Assembly: GCF_030693625.1 (NCBI RefSeq) | Contig: NZ_JAUYAF010000065.1 | Location: 1 to 64,000 of the forward strand | Direction: 5' to 3' | DNA: 64,000 bases | DNA from: Phenylobacterium sp. | GTDB lineage: Bacteria > Pseudomonadota > Alphaproteobacteria > Caulobacterales > Caulobacteraceae | In this document: positions 11,298 to 20,393 of the stretch, piece by piece | Position numbering within the stretch: the first letter of the stretch is position 1 | Layout of the letters: each line of letters starts with the position of its first letter | Position numbers and translations under genes: made by a program | Notes under the pieces: generated by a model | What the model saw: only the letters and a program-made list of their open reading frames with translations | Told to the model about the DNA's origin: nothing | Databases searched by the model: none

Positions 11298-12337
11298 GGA
11301 CGGGTCTCCCCTTCACCTCCCGCCTCCCCCGGCCGGACCACCAGGTTCCGAGGCTCGCCCCGGGCGAAGGCTTCGATGTTGTCGAGCGTCGTGCCGAGGA
11401 TCCGCCCCAGGGCCTCGGCCGTGTCGTAGGCGATGTGGGGCGTGACCACGACATTGGGCAGGCGCAGGAGCGTGTTGGCGGCCACCAGGGCGCGTAGGCG
11501 CTCAGCCGGAAGCGGCATGTCGGTGCGGAAGATCTCCGCCTCCTCGCGCAGCAGCGGCTCCTCGGAGAGGACGTCCAGCCCCGCCCCGGCCAGGCGTCCA
11601 CTGCTCAGCGCGCGTACCAGCGCGGCTGCGCTCACCACGCCGCCGCGCGCTGTGTTGATGAGCACCGAGCCTGGCTTCATCTGCGCGAACTCGGCGTCCG
11701 AGATCAGGTCCCGCGTCTCAGTGCTGCCGGGGACGTGCAGGCTCACCACGTCGGACCGAAGAAGGAGTTCGGGGAGGCTCAAGTACTCAAATCCGAGGCG
11801 TTGCGCCGCCTCGGCGTCGGTAACCGCATCCGTCGCGACCGCCGTCATCCCGAACCCGCGCGCGATCTGTATCACCCGCCGCCCGATGCGGCCCGCCCCC
11901 ACAACCCCGATAGTCCGGCCGGCGAGGTCGAAGCCACGGAGCCCCTCCATCCCGAAGTCACCGGCGCGGGTACGCGCAGCCGCCTCCACGATCCGCCGCG
12001 ACACCGCCAGCAGCAGGGCGAAGGCGTGCTCGGCCACTGTGGGATCGCCGTAGTCGGGGACGTTGCAGACGGCGACATCCCGCCGAGCGCAGGCGGCTAG
12101 GTCGATGTGGTCATAGCCGGTCGAGCGCGTCGCGATGAGCTTGAGGGCGGGCAGTTCCGCGATCACCGCGGCGGTGAGTTCGGACTTGATAAAGGTCGTC
12201 ACCACTTCGGCGTCGGCGAACTTGCGCGCGAGGGCGGGCGTCAGCCGCTCGATTGTGCAGCGGATCTCGTGCTTCGGCTCGAGGCGAAGGCAGGCGTCGT
12301 GTTCCCACTCGGCGGCTTCGAAGACGGCCACCTTCAC
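11294..12337 (-). CDS. D-2-hydroxyacid dehydrogenase (D-lactate dehydrogenase-like)
   Basis: NAD-dependent D-isomer 2-hydroxyacid dehydrogenase, 347 residues, starting at GTG 12337. The Rossmann motif is GVVGAGRIGRRVIQIARGF. Catalytic-region motifs are INTARGGVV (Arg) and TPHIAYDTAEAL (the His in NVVVTPHIA). TRSTGYDHIDL is also characteristic. It resembles fermentative D-lactate dehydrogenases (LdhA type), which would fit the anaerobic theme by reoxidising NADH with pyruvate. Specificity is not proven by sequence. The GTG overlaps the stop of a short upstream frame (17 codons from an ATG), which could be a leader peptide. Confidence 0.8.
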   Translation of the reverse strand: MKVAVFEAAEWEHDACLRLEPKHEIRCTIERLTPALARKFADAEVVTTFIKSELTAAVIAELPALKLIATRSTGYDHIDLAACARRDVAVCNVPDYGDPTVAEHAFALLLAVSRRIVEAAARTRAGDFGMEGLRGFDLAGRTIGVVGAGRIGRRVIQIARGFGMTAVATDAVTDAEAAQRLGFEYLSLPELLLRSDVVSLHVPGSTETRDLISDAEFAQMKPGSVLINTARGGVVSAAALVRALSSGRLAGAGLDVLSEEPLLREEAEIFRTDMPLPAERLRALVAANTLLRLPNVVVTPHIAYDTAEALGRILGTTLDNIEAFARGEPRNLVVRPGEAGGEGETRP

Positions 12338-12914
12338 GAGGGTTGATCCGCGCAGGTGGCCTGTATCAGACTGTCGGTGGTGGTCATGGGTTTCGCCCTT
12401 CGATGGCCTGGCGACCTTCGCGCAAATCTCGGTTCGGCGAATTGACGTGGCGCAAGCGCGCCAGTGACGGACGCAGCAGCCGGCTCACATACGTATGACC
12501 ATCGCGGAACACGCGGATTCACGCACGATGGCCTTGTGGGCCTCTGCGTGTTCGGGGGACCAGTTTCACTTCCAGGCCAGGAGGATGAGGTCGACAGATT
12601 CGTCGCGGGCGACGCAGGATTTCCGAAACCCGAGATCACCGCCCGAGCAGCAGCCGGACGCGTAGGGCGACGAGGGGTAGATTCAGGCCCGCCCCTGAAG
12701 TAACTCGCCTACCCACACCGGCCACCCACGTTGGGCTGGTCCAGCCAGAAGGGCGAGGTCAGTCTGCCCAGCCCCTGGGAATTGGCGGCACATGACGCGG
12801 TGACCAAGAGCACCACGGGCTCGGCGCCGCGCAGCCCCAGGCGAGCGCGCTCGGAATCGACAGCCTCGTCGAGGAGCTGGCTCCCCTAGGCGAAAAGCGT
12901 CGCCTGAAACGGGC
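12338..12914. other. Region without a convincing gene
   Basis: 577 bases. On the minus strand a 17-codon frame beginning MTTTDSLIQA ends inside the dehydrogenase start and could be a leader. A stretch of about 57 protein-like codons without a start codon lies at about 12709-12885 on the minus strand (contains VVLLVTASCAANSQG) and may be a gene remnant. I see no recognisable family. Confidence 0.3.
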
Positions 12915-14021
12915 TCACCACTGACGACGGAAGAGAAGCCAACTCGTCAGGAACATGGGGGCGCTGATCGCCGCGAGCGCAATGGCGTGAGGCCATAGCT
13001 CGCCTATGCCGGCGCCCTTCAGGAACAGGCCGCTGATGCTCTCGATGAAGTGGCGCAGCGGGCTGATCTCGGTCGCGAGCTGCAGCCAGGCCGGCATGCT
13101 CTCGATGGGCGCGATGCTCCCCGAGAGAAAGAGCAACGGGAAGAGGCCGAAAAAGCTGGTCAGCATGGCCTGCTGCAAGGTGGTGGTGATGGTCGCCACG
13201 AACACCCCGATCGACACGGCGCTCAGCAGGAACAGGAGATCCAGCCCAATGAGGTTGGTCAGGCTGCCGTTCATCGGCACGCCCAGCAGGCGCAGCACCA
13301 GCAGGGTGGGGAAGAGAGACCCTAGGCAGATCACGATCGGCGGCGTCACCTTGCCGATGAAGAGCTCGTGGGCCCGGATCGGCGTGACCCGGATCTGCTC
13401 CAGCGTGCCGTTCTGCTTCTCACGGACCATCCCCGCGGCCGGCAGGATCACGGCCAGCATGAACCCCGCCTGCGCAAGCATGCCGAGCGCCATGAAGCGG
13501 GTGTTGGTGAGGTCTGGATTGTACCAGACGCGCACCACGGGCTGCACGCCGGCCCGCATGGCCATCGATCCCATCAGCTGCTCGCGGGTGAAGCTCGCGG
13601 TCATCTCGACGATATAGGCCCGGGCGCGGGATGCCACATTGGCGTTCGAACCGTCTACGACCACGCCGAGGGACGCCCGGCGACCGGCCGCGATGCGCGC
13701 CCCGAAGTCCGGCGGAACCTCCACGACCGCGTCCACCGCGCCGCGCTGCAGCTGGCTCTCCGCCTGCCGCATGGAGGTGAACTCGTCGTGCAGCACGAAG
13801 GTGTCGGCGGAGGTGAGCTCGCGCACCAGGGCGCGGCTCGCCGCGCTACGGTCGTGGTCGATCACCCCGAGCTTCAGGTCCTTCACGTCGAAGCCCAGCG
13901 CCATGGTGCACATGACCACCTCGACGGTGGTCAGCCAGAAGATCAGGAACAGCACCACCGGGTCGCGCAGCATTTGCGCGAATTCCTTGGCGATCAGGCC
14001 ATAGAGGCGTCCGCGGACCAT
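12915..14021 (-). CDS. ABC-2 type transporter permease (YbhR/YbhS-like), second
   Basis: 368-residue permease of an ABC-2 exporter. The ATG at 14021 shares one base with the stop of the upstream permease (TGATG). An N-terminal membrane segment is followed by a large periplasmic domain (LGVIDHDRSAASRALVREL, typical of YhgE/Pip-like ABC-2 proteins) and five C-terminal membrane segments with the GTLEQIRVTP coupling helix. It is the last gene of the operon and probably forms a heterodimer with the adjacent permease. The substrate is unknown; related YbhFSR systems export cationic drugs. Confidence 0.88.
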   Translation of the reverse strand: MVRGRLYGLIAKEFAQMLRDPVVLFLIFWLTTVEVVMCTMALGFDVKDLKLGVIDHDRSAASRALVRELTSADTFVLHDEFTSMRQAESQLQRGAVDAVVEVPPDFGARIAAGRRASLGVVVDGSNANVASRARAYIVEMTASFTREQLMGSMAMRAGVQPVVRVWYNPDLTNTRFMALGMLAQAGFMLAVILPAAGMVREKQNGTLEQIRVTPIRAHELFIGKVTPPIVICLGSLFPTLLVLRLLGVPMNGSLTNLIGLDLLFLLSAVSIGVFVATITTTLQQAMLTSFFGLFPLLFLSGSIAPIESMPAWLQLATEISPLRHFIESISGLFLKGAGIGELWPHAIALAAISAPMFLTSWLLFRRQW

Positions 14022-15118
14022 CAGGCGATCCGCTTCTTGAAGAGCCAGGTAGCGAGCGCCAGGACGACGGCGGTGTAGACCACGAGCACGGCCACATTGG
14101 TCCAGAGCTCTGCCACCCCCGCCCCACGCATGACGATCCCGCGCGAGATGTTCACGAAGTACATCGTGGGAATCCGTGCCGAATAGCCCTGGAAGAACTC
14201 GGGCATTGTGAAGACCGGATAGACGAAGCCGGAGAACAGGAACGACGGCATCAACGTCACGATCAGCGTCACTAGCATGGCGGCCACCTGGGTGCGGACC
14301 AGGGTGGACACGAGGAGCCCGATCGAGACCGTGCAGACGACGTACACGAGCCCGAGCGCCGCCAGGAGCGCCAGGCTCCCGTGCATCGGCGTCTTGAACC
14401 ACAGGAAGCCCGCCGCCAACACGATGGCGAGCTGCAGGGCGGCGATGGTGACATACGGCAGCAGCTTGCCGATGATGAACTCGATCTTGGTCAGGGGAGA
14501 GGCGTAGATCTGGGCGATGGTGCCCAGCTCCTTCTCGCGCGCCACGGCCAGGGCGGTGAGCAGCGGCGGGAAGGCCATGAGGATCACCGCAAACAGCCCC
14601 GGAACGATGAAGTCGCGGCTGCGCAGCTGGGGATTGTACCAGACGCGCACCTCCGGCTGGACCGGCATCTGCAGCGTCCCGTTCGGGAAGGCGTACATGA
14701 TCGCGCGGCCGTAGGCGGACAGGATGGACGCCGTCGACGCATAGGTGCCGTCCACCAGGAACTCGACCGGGGCCGCCTCGCCGCGCGAGAGGCGCCGTCC
14801 GAACCCCGGCGGGATGGAGAGCACGGCGCGCGCCCTGCCCTGCATCAGGGCGTGCTCGGCGACCCTTTTGTCCTCCGGGGCGCCCGCGAACCGGAAGTAG
14901 CGGGTGTTCAGGAACTGGTTCGAGAGCGCGCGGCTGGCGGCGCTCTTGTCGTGGTCGACGATGACGAGCGGGGCGTTCTCCACGTCGAAGGAGAGCGCGT
15001 AGCCGAACAAGAACAGCATCACGAGCGGCATGAAGAGCGCGATCCAGACAGTGATCGGATCGCGGACGATCTCCAGGACCTCCTTGTGCGCGAACGCGAG
15101 CATGCGCGAGAGCTTCAT
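14021..15118 (-). CDS. ABC-2 type transporter permease (YbhR/YbhS-like), first
   Basis: 365 residues with the same architecture as the next gene: an N-terminal helix, a periplasmic domain (LVIVDHDKSAASRALSNQF) and C-terminal membrane segments with EKELGTIAQIYASPL as the probable coupling helix. It overlaps the ATPase gene by four bases upstream and the second permease by one base downstream, so the three proteins are probably made in fixed ratio. The similarity of the two permeases indicates an old duplication. Confidence 0.88.
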   Translation of the reverse strand: MKLSRMLAFAHKEVLEIVRDPITVWIALFMPLVMLFLFGYALSFDVENAPLVIVDHDKSAASRALSNQFLNTRYFRFAGAPEDKRVAEHALMQGRARAVLSIPPGFGRRLSRGEAAPVEFLVDGTYASTASILSAYGRAIMYAFPNGTLQMPVQPEVRVWYNPQLRSRDFIVPGLFAVILMAFPPLLTALAVAREKELGTIAQIYASPLTKIEFIIGKLLPYVTIAALQLAIVLAAGFLWFKTPMHGSLALLAALGLVYVVCTVSIGLLVSTLVRTQVAAMLVTLIVTLMPSFLFSGFVYPVFTMPEFFQGYSARIPTMYFVNISRGIVMRGAGVAELWTNVAVLVVYTAVVLALATWLFKKRIA

Positions 15119-16815
15119 GCCGCCCTCGCCTCGCCCCGGGCCCGCGCGATGAATCCGAGGAACACGTCTTCGACGCGCGCCTCCGCAAGGCCGAGCTCCG
15201 CGTTCAGGGCGGCCAGGGTCCCGAGCGCGATCATCCGGCCGTCCATCATCAGGCCGAGACGGTCGCAGTAGGTGGCTTCCTCCAGGTAGTGCGTCGAAAC
15301 GATCACCGCGACGCCCTCGCTGGCCAGGGCCGAGATCAGCCGCCAGAAGCGGAACCGGGATAGCGGGTCGACGCCGGACGTCGGCTCGTCGAGGAAGAGC
15401 ACCTTCGGCCGGTGGACAATGGCGCAGGCCAGCGCCAGGCGCTGGCGGAGCGCGCTAGAGAGGTTGCGCACCAGGCCCTGGTCCGCCGTCGGGAAGCCCG
15501 CGCGGTCGCAGGCCCACCGGATGCGCGCCTTCATCTCGGCCCCGGGGACCCCGTACGCTCGCGCGAAGAAGGTCAGGTTCTCCCCGGCGGTGAGGTCGGC
15601 GAACAGCGAGACCTTCTGCGACACATAGCCGATGCTAGACCGTACCTGTTCGCTCTGGCGGGCGACATCGAAGCCGGCCACCCTCGCCGAGCCCTCGCTG
15701 GGCACCAGCAGCCCGCAGAGGATGCGGATCAAGGTGGTCTTGCCCGCGCCGTTGGGACCAAGCAGGCCCAGCACCTCGCCGGCCTTGACCGCCACCGTCA
15801 CGTCACTGACCGCGACGAAGTCGCCGAACCGGCGGGTGACGTGCTCGGCGGCGACGAGCACCTGCGACCTTGCGATGCGGACGGGTTCCGGCGGCAGGGC
15901 GTCGGCCGGGCCGTCGCCGGAGGCCGCCACGGTGAATACGTCCTCCATCGTCGGCTCGACCGGCTTCAGCTCGCGGCAATGCAGCCCGAGGGCGGGCGGC
16001 CTGTCGGCGGCGCGAAGCTGGACGCGGACCTCCTCGGCCGAGCGTCGCTGGAAGCTCAGCACCTCCGGCGAGGTCAGCAGCGCCGCCTCGGCCGCCGCCG
16101 GATCGGGGGTGCGCACGCTGTAGACCCGCCCCCGCGCCATCCCGCGAAGTTCCGACGGCGCGCCCATCGCCAGCGGCCGGCCGTCGCGCAGCAGCAGCAC
16201 GCGGTCGCTGGCGTCGGCCTCGTCCATATAGGAGGTGGCGAAGAGGATCGACCGCCCCTCGCCGCGCGCCGTATCCAGGATCCGCCAGAGTTCGCGACGC
16301 GAGAGCGGGTCGACGCCGAGGCTGGGCTCGTCGAGGATCAGGAGCGGCGGCTCGTGGATGAGGTTGGCGCAGAGCGCGAGCTTCTTGCGCATCCCGCCGG
16401 AGAGCGCGCCCTCGCGCCGCGTCTGGAAGCGCTCCAGGCCCGCCATCGCTAGGAGCTTGGCTTTGCGAGGCGCGAAGGCCTCCTTCGGGACGTCCCGGAT
16501 GGCGGCCGCGAAGGCGAGGTTCTCGGCCACCGTCAGCCGGTCGTAAAGCGAGAAGCCTTGCGACATGTAGCCGACACGGGCCTGAACGCGGTCCGGCCGC
16601 TTGCGAACGTCTTCGCCCAGCACCCTGCAGGCGCCCTCCGTGGGACGCAGGATGGCGGCCACCATCTGCAGCAGGGTCGTCTTGCCGGCGCCGTCCGGCC
16701 CGACCACGCCGAACACCTCGCCAGCCCCGACGCGGAAGCCCACGTCCTGCAGGACAGAGCGCCCGCCAAAGCGGCGGCCAAGCCCGTTCGCCTCGATGAC
16801 CGGGGTCGCGTCCAC
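15115..16815 (-). CDS. ABC transporter ATPase with two nucleotide-binding domains (YbhF-like)
   Basis: 566 residues with two ABC domains. Domain 1 has Walker A GPDGAGKTTL, signature LSGGMRKKLAL and Walker B LLILDEPSLGVDP. Domain 2 has Walker A GPNGAGKTTL, a degenerate signature LSSALRQRLAL and Walker B VLFLDEPTSGVDP. A degenerate second signature is usual for YbhF-type fused ATPases. It powers export through the two permeases encoded next. It starts four bases after the stop of the HlyD gene, in the YbhG-F-S-R order. Confidence 0.9.
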   Translation of the reverse strand: MDATPVIEANGLGRRFGGRSVLQDVGFRVGAGEVFGVVGPDGAGKTTLLQMVAAILRPTEGACRVLGEDVRKRPDRVQARVGYMSQGFSLYDRLTVAENLAFAAAIRDVPKEAFAPRKAKLLAMAGLERFQTRREGALSGGMRKKLALCANLIHEPPLLILDEPSLGVDPLSRRELWRILDTARGEGRSILFATSYMDEADASDRVLLLRDGRPLAMGAPSELRGMARGRVYSVRTPDPAAAEAALLTSPEVLSFQRRSAEEVRVQLRAADRPPALGLHCRELKPVEPTMEDVFTVAASGDGPADALPPEPVRIARSQVLVAAEHVTRRFGDFVAVSDVTVAVKAGEVLGLLGPNGAGKTTLIRILCGLLVPSEGSARVAGFDVARQSEQVRSSIGYVSQKVSLFADLTAGENLTFFARAYGVPGAEMKARIRWACDRAGFPTADQGLVRNLSSALRQRLALACAIVHRPKVLFLDEPTSGVDPLSRFRFWRLISALASEGVAVIVSTHYLEEATYCDRLGLMMDGRMIALGTLAALNAELGLAEARVEDVFLGFIARARGEARAA

Positions 16816-16819
16816 CCGC

Positions 16820-17791
16820 CTAGTCCGGCACGCGGAGCGCGGCCGGCCAGCCGCGCCGGGCGTCCCACAGGATCCAGCTGTCAGCAGGCATCCCCGGCTT
16901 CAGCAGGCCCTCGGGATTGGCCGCCTCCAGCGTCACGCCATACACCGTGCGGCTGCGCTCGTCGGCGATGTGGACGTCGCGCGGCGTGAACTGGGCCTGG
17001 GCGTCGACACGCGCCACGCGGGCGGGGAGATCGCGACCCGGAAAGGCGTCGACCCGGATGCGCGCGGGCGCGCCCAGGCGCAGCCTTCCCAGGTCCCTTT
17101 CCTGGATGAAGACCTTCAGCCTCACGGTGGCGAGGTTCGCTAGCACAGCCACCGGCTGTCCGGCGGCCACCACCTCGCCGGGTTCGGCCAGGCGCTCCAG
17201 GACGGCGCCCGAGAGCGGCGCGACAACCTCGGTCTTGGCGATCTGCGAACGGGCGAGCGCAAGGGACTTCGTCGCCACCATCGCCTGGGCGTCAGCCTCC
17301 GCGCGCTGTTGGCGCAGCACGCTCACCTGGTCGCTTGCCGCGGCGTAGCTGTTGCGCGCGACGTCGAGCCGCTGCGCGGGGATCCAGCCTTGCCGTTCGA
17401 GCGCCTCGTATCGCGCCAGGTCGGTCCGGGCGGTCCGCGCATGGTGGGCGGCGAGCCCGATCTGGGCGTCGATCTGCGCAGCGGTCCGCAGCGCGGCCAC
17501 CCGCTGGGCTTTGGCCCGCTCGGCCAGCAGCGTGTAGTCGGCGGGATCGATACGCGCCAAGGTCTCGCCCGCCCGGACCGACTGGCCCTCGACCGCGCGG
17601 TTCTCGACGACGCGGCCGGACACTTCGGGCGCGATCCGCACCTCGTCCGCCTCGATGCGCCCGCTGCCGTAGATCAGCTGCGCCGGCAGGGGTTCCGGCC
17701 GCATGCGCCAGTAGGCGACGCCAGACGCTGACGCGATGGCGACGAGCCCGAGCGCGACGAGCACCGCGGCGGATTTTGGCGAGAACTTCAA
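16820..17791 (-). CDS. HlyD-family membrane fusion protein (YbhG-like)
   Basis: 323-residue periplasmic adaptor of the ABC exporter. I chose the TTG at 17791 because AGGAGG lies six bases before it; an ATG at 17812 would add seven residues but places the Shine-Dalgarno inside the gene. The membrane anchor is at about residues 7-25, followed by the biotinyl-lipoyl motif (VSGRVVENRAVEGQSVRAGETL), a helical hairpin (RTAAQIDAQIGLAAHHARTA onward) and a beta-barrel domain. Downstream genes are the ATPase and both permeases. Confidence 0.88.
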   Translation of the reverse strand: MKFSPKSAAVLVALGLVAIASASGVAYWRMRPEPLPAQLIYGSGRIEADEVRIAPEVSGRVVENRAVEGQSVRAGETLARIDPADYTLLAERAKAQRVAALRTAAQIDAQIGLAAHHARTARTDLARYEALERQGWIPAQRLDVARNSYAAASDQVSVLRQQRAEADAQAMVATKSLALARSQIAKTEVVAPLSGAVLERLAEPGEVVAAGQPVAVLANLATVRLKVFIQERDLGRLRLGAPARIRVDAFPGRDLPARVARVDAQAQFTPRDVHIADERSRTVYGVTLEAANPEGLLKPGMPADSWILWDARRGWPAALRVPD

Positions 17792-17859
17792 GGCCCACCC
17801 TCCTGATCGCATGGCGCCGGCATTGGACAAGGACGCAGCGACCGGCGCCTTGTTACAGC

Positions 17860-19101
17860 TCAAGCGCGGTGGGCGGCCGGGTCGAGCAGCGTCCGGCGCT
17901 GGACGAACGCGAACAGCGCCGCGCCCAGGACCAAGGCCGCGCCCAGCCAGAGCGCTGCGCCCGACGGCGCGGCGCTGGCGAAGAACACGCCCGCGAGGGT
18001 GGATCCCGCGGCCTGCCCCAATCCCGCCGCCGCGGTCTGGCGGCCGAGCTGGCGGCCCTGCGCGCCGCCCGCGCGACGGGACACCCAGTAGGCCAGCACG
18101 GGCACGAGCACGCCGCCGCTGACCGCGAAGAGCGCCACAGCGACGGCATAGAGCGGAAACGAGGTCGCGAACCCGGCCACAGCCATGCCGATGGCCAGTA
18201 CGACGAACGCCGGCCCCAACAGCTCGGCCGTGCCACGCGGCTGGACCCGTGGCGAGAACACAGCCGCCTGCGCGGCGAACATGAGCAGGCTGCAGCCGAC
18301 AAACAGCGCGCCCACCTGACCGGAGCCCAGCCCCAGGGTTCGCCCGCCCCGGATGGCGATGGAGACCTCGAAGACCCCGATGGAAAGCGACACCATGAAG
18401 GTCAGCGCAAGCAGCGCCCGGACGCCCACCTGCGGCCCCGGTCCGGCGCGACGAGCCGAGAGGTCCGAAGGAGTCCCGGGCGCCCAGCACCAGAGCATCG
18501 CCAGCACCAGCAGCGCCAGAACCGCCGCCGCCAGGAAGGGCGTGACCAGCACGGTCTGGCCGGCCACGTCGCGGAGCAGCAACCGGTCGGCCATCGTCCC
18601 AGCCACCGGGCCCAGCACGAAACCGGCCACCAGCGCCATGTTCAGCCAGGCGAGGCGGCTGGCCCGCCAGTGGTCGTCCGGCGCCAGGTCCGCGACCAGC
18701 GCGGAGGCCACCGGCATCACGGCCGCGGCCGTGACGCCGGCGAGCAACTGTTCGGTGTAGAGCGCCGGGAGGCCCGCGGGCGCTGCGAAGACGAGCAGGG
18801 TCGCGGCGAACCCGCCCATACCGATCAGCAGGAGCGGTCGGCGTCCCACCCGGTCCGACCAGGTGCCCCAGACCGGCGCGGCGGCGCCCAGGGCGAAAGT
18901 GAACACCGCGGCCAGGAGCCCCGCGTGCAGGGGGATGCTCACGGCCTCGCCGCCCGCCGTCACCGCCGCGATCAGCGGCGGCAGCAGCGGCATGTTGAGG
19001 CCGAAGGTGATGGAGATCGCGAAGGTGGCCGCGATCAGCGAGACGACCGCGCGGTTCCGCGCGGACCGATCCAGTGGCCGTGACGGGGACGGCGCTGCCA
19101 C
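17860..19101 (-). CDS. Major facilitator superfamily transporter
   Basis: 413 residues with about 12 membrane segments and the MFS loop 2-3 signature GTWSDRVGRRPLLLIG. It resembles drug/H+ antiporters of the DHA1 type; the substrate is unknown. It lies 11 bases after the ATP-grasp gene and 68 bases before the HlyD gene, so it is probably part of the same transcript. The co-location of an ATP-grasp ligase with two exporters hints that the operon makes and exports a small molecule, but this is inference. Confidence 0.82.
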   Translation of the reverse strand: MAAPSPSRPLDRSARNRAVVSLIAATFAISITFGLNMPLLPPLIAAVTAGGEAVSIPLHAGLLAAVFTFALGAAAPVWGTWSDRVGRRPLLLIGMGGFAATLLVFAAPAGLPALYTEQLLAGVTAAAVMPVASALVADLAPDDHWRASRLAWLNMALVAGFVLGPVAGTMADRLLLRDVAGQTVLVTPFLAAAVLALLVLAMLWCWAPGTPSDLSARRAGPGPQVGVRALLALTFMVSLSIGVFEVSIAIRGGRTLGLGSGQVGALFVGCSLLMFAAQAAVFSPRVQPRGTAELLGPAFVVLAIGMAVAGFATSFPLYAVAVALFAVSGGVLVPVLAYWVSRRAGGAQGRQLGRQTAAAGLGQAAGSTLAGVFFASAAPSGAALWLGAALVLGAALFAFVQRRTLLDPAAHRA

Positions 19102-19112
19102 GAACCTGCGCC

Positions 19113-20393
19113 TCAGACGACGAAGAGCGGCGCGAAACCGCCGCCGGGCGTGCGCAGATTGGTGGCCTGCCCCTGGTAGAGACGCGCCGCCGAGAGCAGG
19201 ACTTCGCCATCATAGGTGTAGAGCCGGACGTCCAGCTTCCGCGTCTGCGGCCGCCCATCGATGGCGATCTGGCGTTCACTCGGCGGCGAATAGGCCTGGG
19301 CCACATAGTCGGCCGCGAGGATCTCCGCCCAGACGCGCGTGGTCAGCTTCTCGCCTCGATAGACGCCCTTGCTGGCGTGGCCGCGCGTCGGCTTGAAGAA
19401 CCACCGCTTGCGCTCCCGCCAGAGATCCTCCGCATTCTCCGGCGTGACGCGGATCGTCCGGGGGACGGCATTCAGCGCCTCGAGCGCCGGGGCGCTGACG
19501 CCCCATGAAGCAAGCGTCGGCAAGTCCGACAACAGGATGAGGTCACGCTTGTCCGCATAGAGCGCGTGCAGATGCGGGTTGGGCGTGACCACCACGGCGC
19601 CGTCCAGATAGGCGCTGCGGAGCTTGGTGTGGCGCGGCTCGTCGAAGGCGAAATCGACCAGGCGGTTGTAGACGAGGTCGATCGGCGCGCCGACCGCGGA
19701 CAGCACGCCGTCGCAGTAGCTCAGATCGGCTGGATCGAGGATCAGCACCTCAGCGCCGTCGGCCGCCAGCACCCGCTGGGCGATCAGGAACTCGGGATAG
19801 AGATGCTGCTCCGCCGGCGCTTCGTCGACGATGGCGATGCGCCGAGGCGCGCCGGCGCGGCCCTGGTGCGACCATTCCCGGATAAACATGGCGCGTGCGG
19901 CTTCGGCGAACCCCTCGGCTTCTCCCGGCGCCAGGCCGATGCCGGCGTCGGCGCAGCAGACGCGCTGCGCCTGCCCGGCCAGCGCGTTCAGGAAGGCGCC
20001 GCCGGCGTTGGTGTTCACCTCGATCAGGCGGGGCCCCTGCGCCGTGAGATGGAAGTCGTAGCCCATCAGGGCCCCGCGCGGCCCGAAGTCGCGCGCCGCG
20101 ATCGGCGGGGCCCAGGCGAGCGCGGCCCGCTGGTAGGACGGATTGCGAACCACCTCCTCGATCGCCGCGACGACGGCCCGCAGCTCCGCGACCTCGCCGG
20201 CGGACAAGAAGACCGGCGCGCGGGAGAACAGGTGCGGGCGGGCCTCCAGCATGGGGGCGGCGAGATCCCCGAGGTTTCCTCTGAGCGCGGCCAAGAGCGC
20301 GGCTTCATCCAGCGTTCGGCAGAAACAGCCCGCGTTGAGCCGCCCGGCTCTCGTGGCAACCTCGGACGAATTGTCTTCACAGCCGCAACTCAT
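19113..20393 (-). CDS. ATP-grasp domain protein of unknown substrate
   Basis: 426 residues from the ATG at 20393, which overlaps the acetate kinase stop by four bases. An ATP-grasp fold is suggested by GYDFHLTAQGPRLIEVNTNAGG, where the acidic and Asn residues would bind metal, and by WFFKPTRGHASKGVYRG, a probable nucleotide loop. The N-terminus carries Cys pairs (MSCGCEDN and NAGCFCRT) that look like a metal site. ATP-grasp enzymes ligate a carboxylate to an amine or thiol through an acylphosphate. I do not recognise the specific family. Translational coupling to ackA suggests a functional link to acetyl-phosphate or ATP metabolism, or merely shared control. Confidence 0.6.
   Translation of the reverse strand: MSCGCEDNSSEVATRAGRLNAGCFCRTLDEAALLAALRGNLGDLAAPMLEARPHLFSRAPVFLSAGEVAELRAVVAAIEEVVRNPSYQRAALAWAPPIAARDFGPRGALMGYDFHLTAQGPRLIEVNTNAGGAFLNALAGQAQRVCCADAGIGLAPGEAEGFAEAARAMFIREWSHQGRAGAPRRIAIVDEAPAEQHLYPEFLIAQRVLAADGAEVLILDPADLSYCDGVLSAVGAPIDLVYNRLVDFAFDEPRHTKLRSAYLDGAVVVTPNPHLHALYADKRDLILLSDLPTLASWGVSAPALEALNAVPRTIRVTPENAEDLWRERKRWFFKPTRGHASKGVYRGEKLTTRVWAEILAADYVAQAYSPPSERQIAIDGRPQTRKLDVRLYTYDGEVLLSAARLYQGQATNLRTPGGGFAPLFVV

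Noticed and set aside
12334-12639. 101-codon minus-strand gene before the dehydrogenase
   Set aside because: Low-complexity Pro/Ser/Arg sequence; only its last 17 codons could be a leader peptide.
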